This document shows, in pieces, positions 6,986-7,031 of a DNA stretch of 7,031 nucleotides; the stretch's first letter is position 1, and every line of letters starts with the position of its first letter. The notes beneath the pieces were generated by a model, which was given only the letters and a program-made list of their open reading frames with translations, was not told where the DNA came from and ran no database searches. The DNA comes from an uncultured Pseudomonadota bacterium (GTDB lineage: Bacteria > Myxococcota_A > Polyangia > HGW-17): the NCBI GenBank assembly GCA_938004375.1, contig CALKWH010000042.1:1-7031 (forward strand), given 5' to 3'. Made by a program: the position numbers and the translations under genes.

Positions 6986-7031
6986 AGATCGGAAGAGCAC
7001 ACGTCTGAACTCCAGTCACCGAATACGATCT
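6986..7031 (+). other. Untrimmed Illumina TruSeq adapter (artefact, not genomic)
   Basis: From 6986 the sequence begins AGATCGGAAGAGC and continues through 7019 as the standard 34-base TruSeq index-read adapter, ending CCAGTCAC. Bases 7020-7027 are CGAATACG, the size of an 8-base i7 index. Bases 7028-7031 are ATCT, the start of the following P7 segment. A perfect match over this length in the correct order leaves no biological explanation. Coding sequence should be ended at 6985. Confidence 0.99.

Overview
This 7.0 kb window is a high-GC bacterial contig end. It suggests the Myxococcota/Bradymonadota (former deltaproteobacterial) group. The clues are an EGF-like surface protein with a MYXO-CTERM-like sorting tail, a lipoprotein with an Asn-Asn-Val spacer of a kind I associate with that group, a bacterial two-subunit topoisomerase VI, and strong use of G/C-ending codons. 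The assignment is an inference; no rRNA or other marker gene is present.

Layout from left to right. (1) Bases 1-217 hold the 3' end of a plus-strand secreted EGF-domain protein. (2) Bases 218-335 are a short convergent gap with a small GC hairpin but no clear intrinsic terminator. (3) Bases 336-6196 hold five tightly packed minus-strand genes. In transcription order they are rho (transcription termination factor), an unrecognised 162-residue protein, a membrane protein with a B-box-like zinc-binding head and four TPR units, top6B (topoisomerase VI ATPase subunit) and top6A (topoisomerase VI DNA-cleaving subunit). Gaps are 16, 11, 9 and 8 nt, and at three of the four junctions the stop codon lies inside the next gene's Shine-Dalgarno sequence. 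(4) Bases 6197-6482 are an AT-richer divergent intergenic region. It carries a strong sigma70-type promoter for rho (TTGACA, 17 nt, TATGTT), an inferred leader of about 180 nt with a C-rich, G-poor stretch resembling a rut site, and a weaker candidate promoter for the right-hand gene. (5) From 6483 rightwards is the 5' part of a plus-strand serpin lipoprotein.

The last 46 bases (6986-7031) are not genomic. They match the Illumina TruSeq index adapter, then an 8-base index, then the start of the P7 sequence. The biological sequence ends at about 6985, and the apparent C-terminus of the serpin fragment is a translation of adapter.

The main biological interest is the apparent co-transcription of topoisomerase VI, sporadic in bacteria, with the essential termination factor rho and two poorly understood genes. 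Rho removes stalled transcripts and limits R-loops, while topoisomerase VI relaxes and decatenates DNA, so a shared role in transcription-linked DNA topology is conceivable. The sequence alone shows only the gene arrangement.
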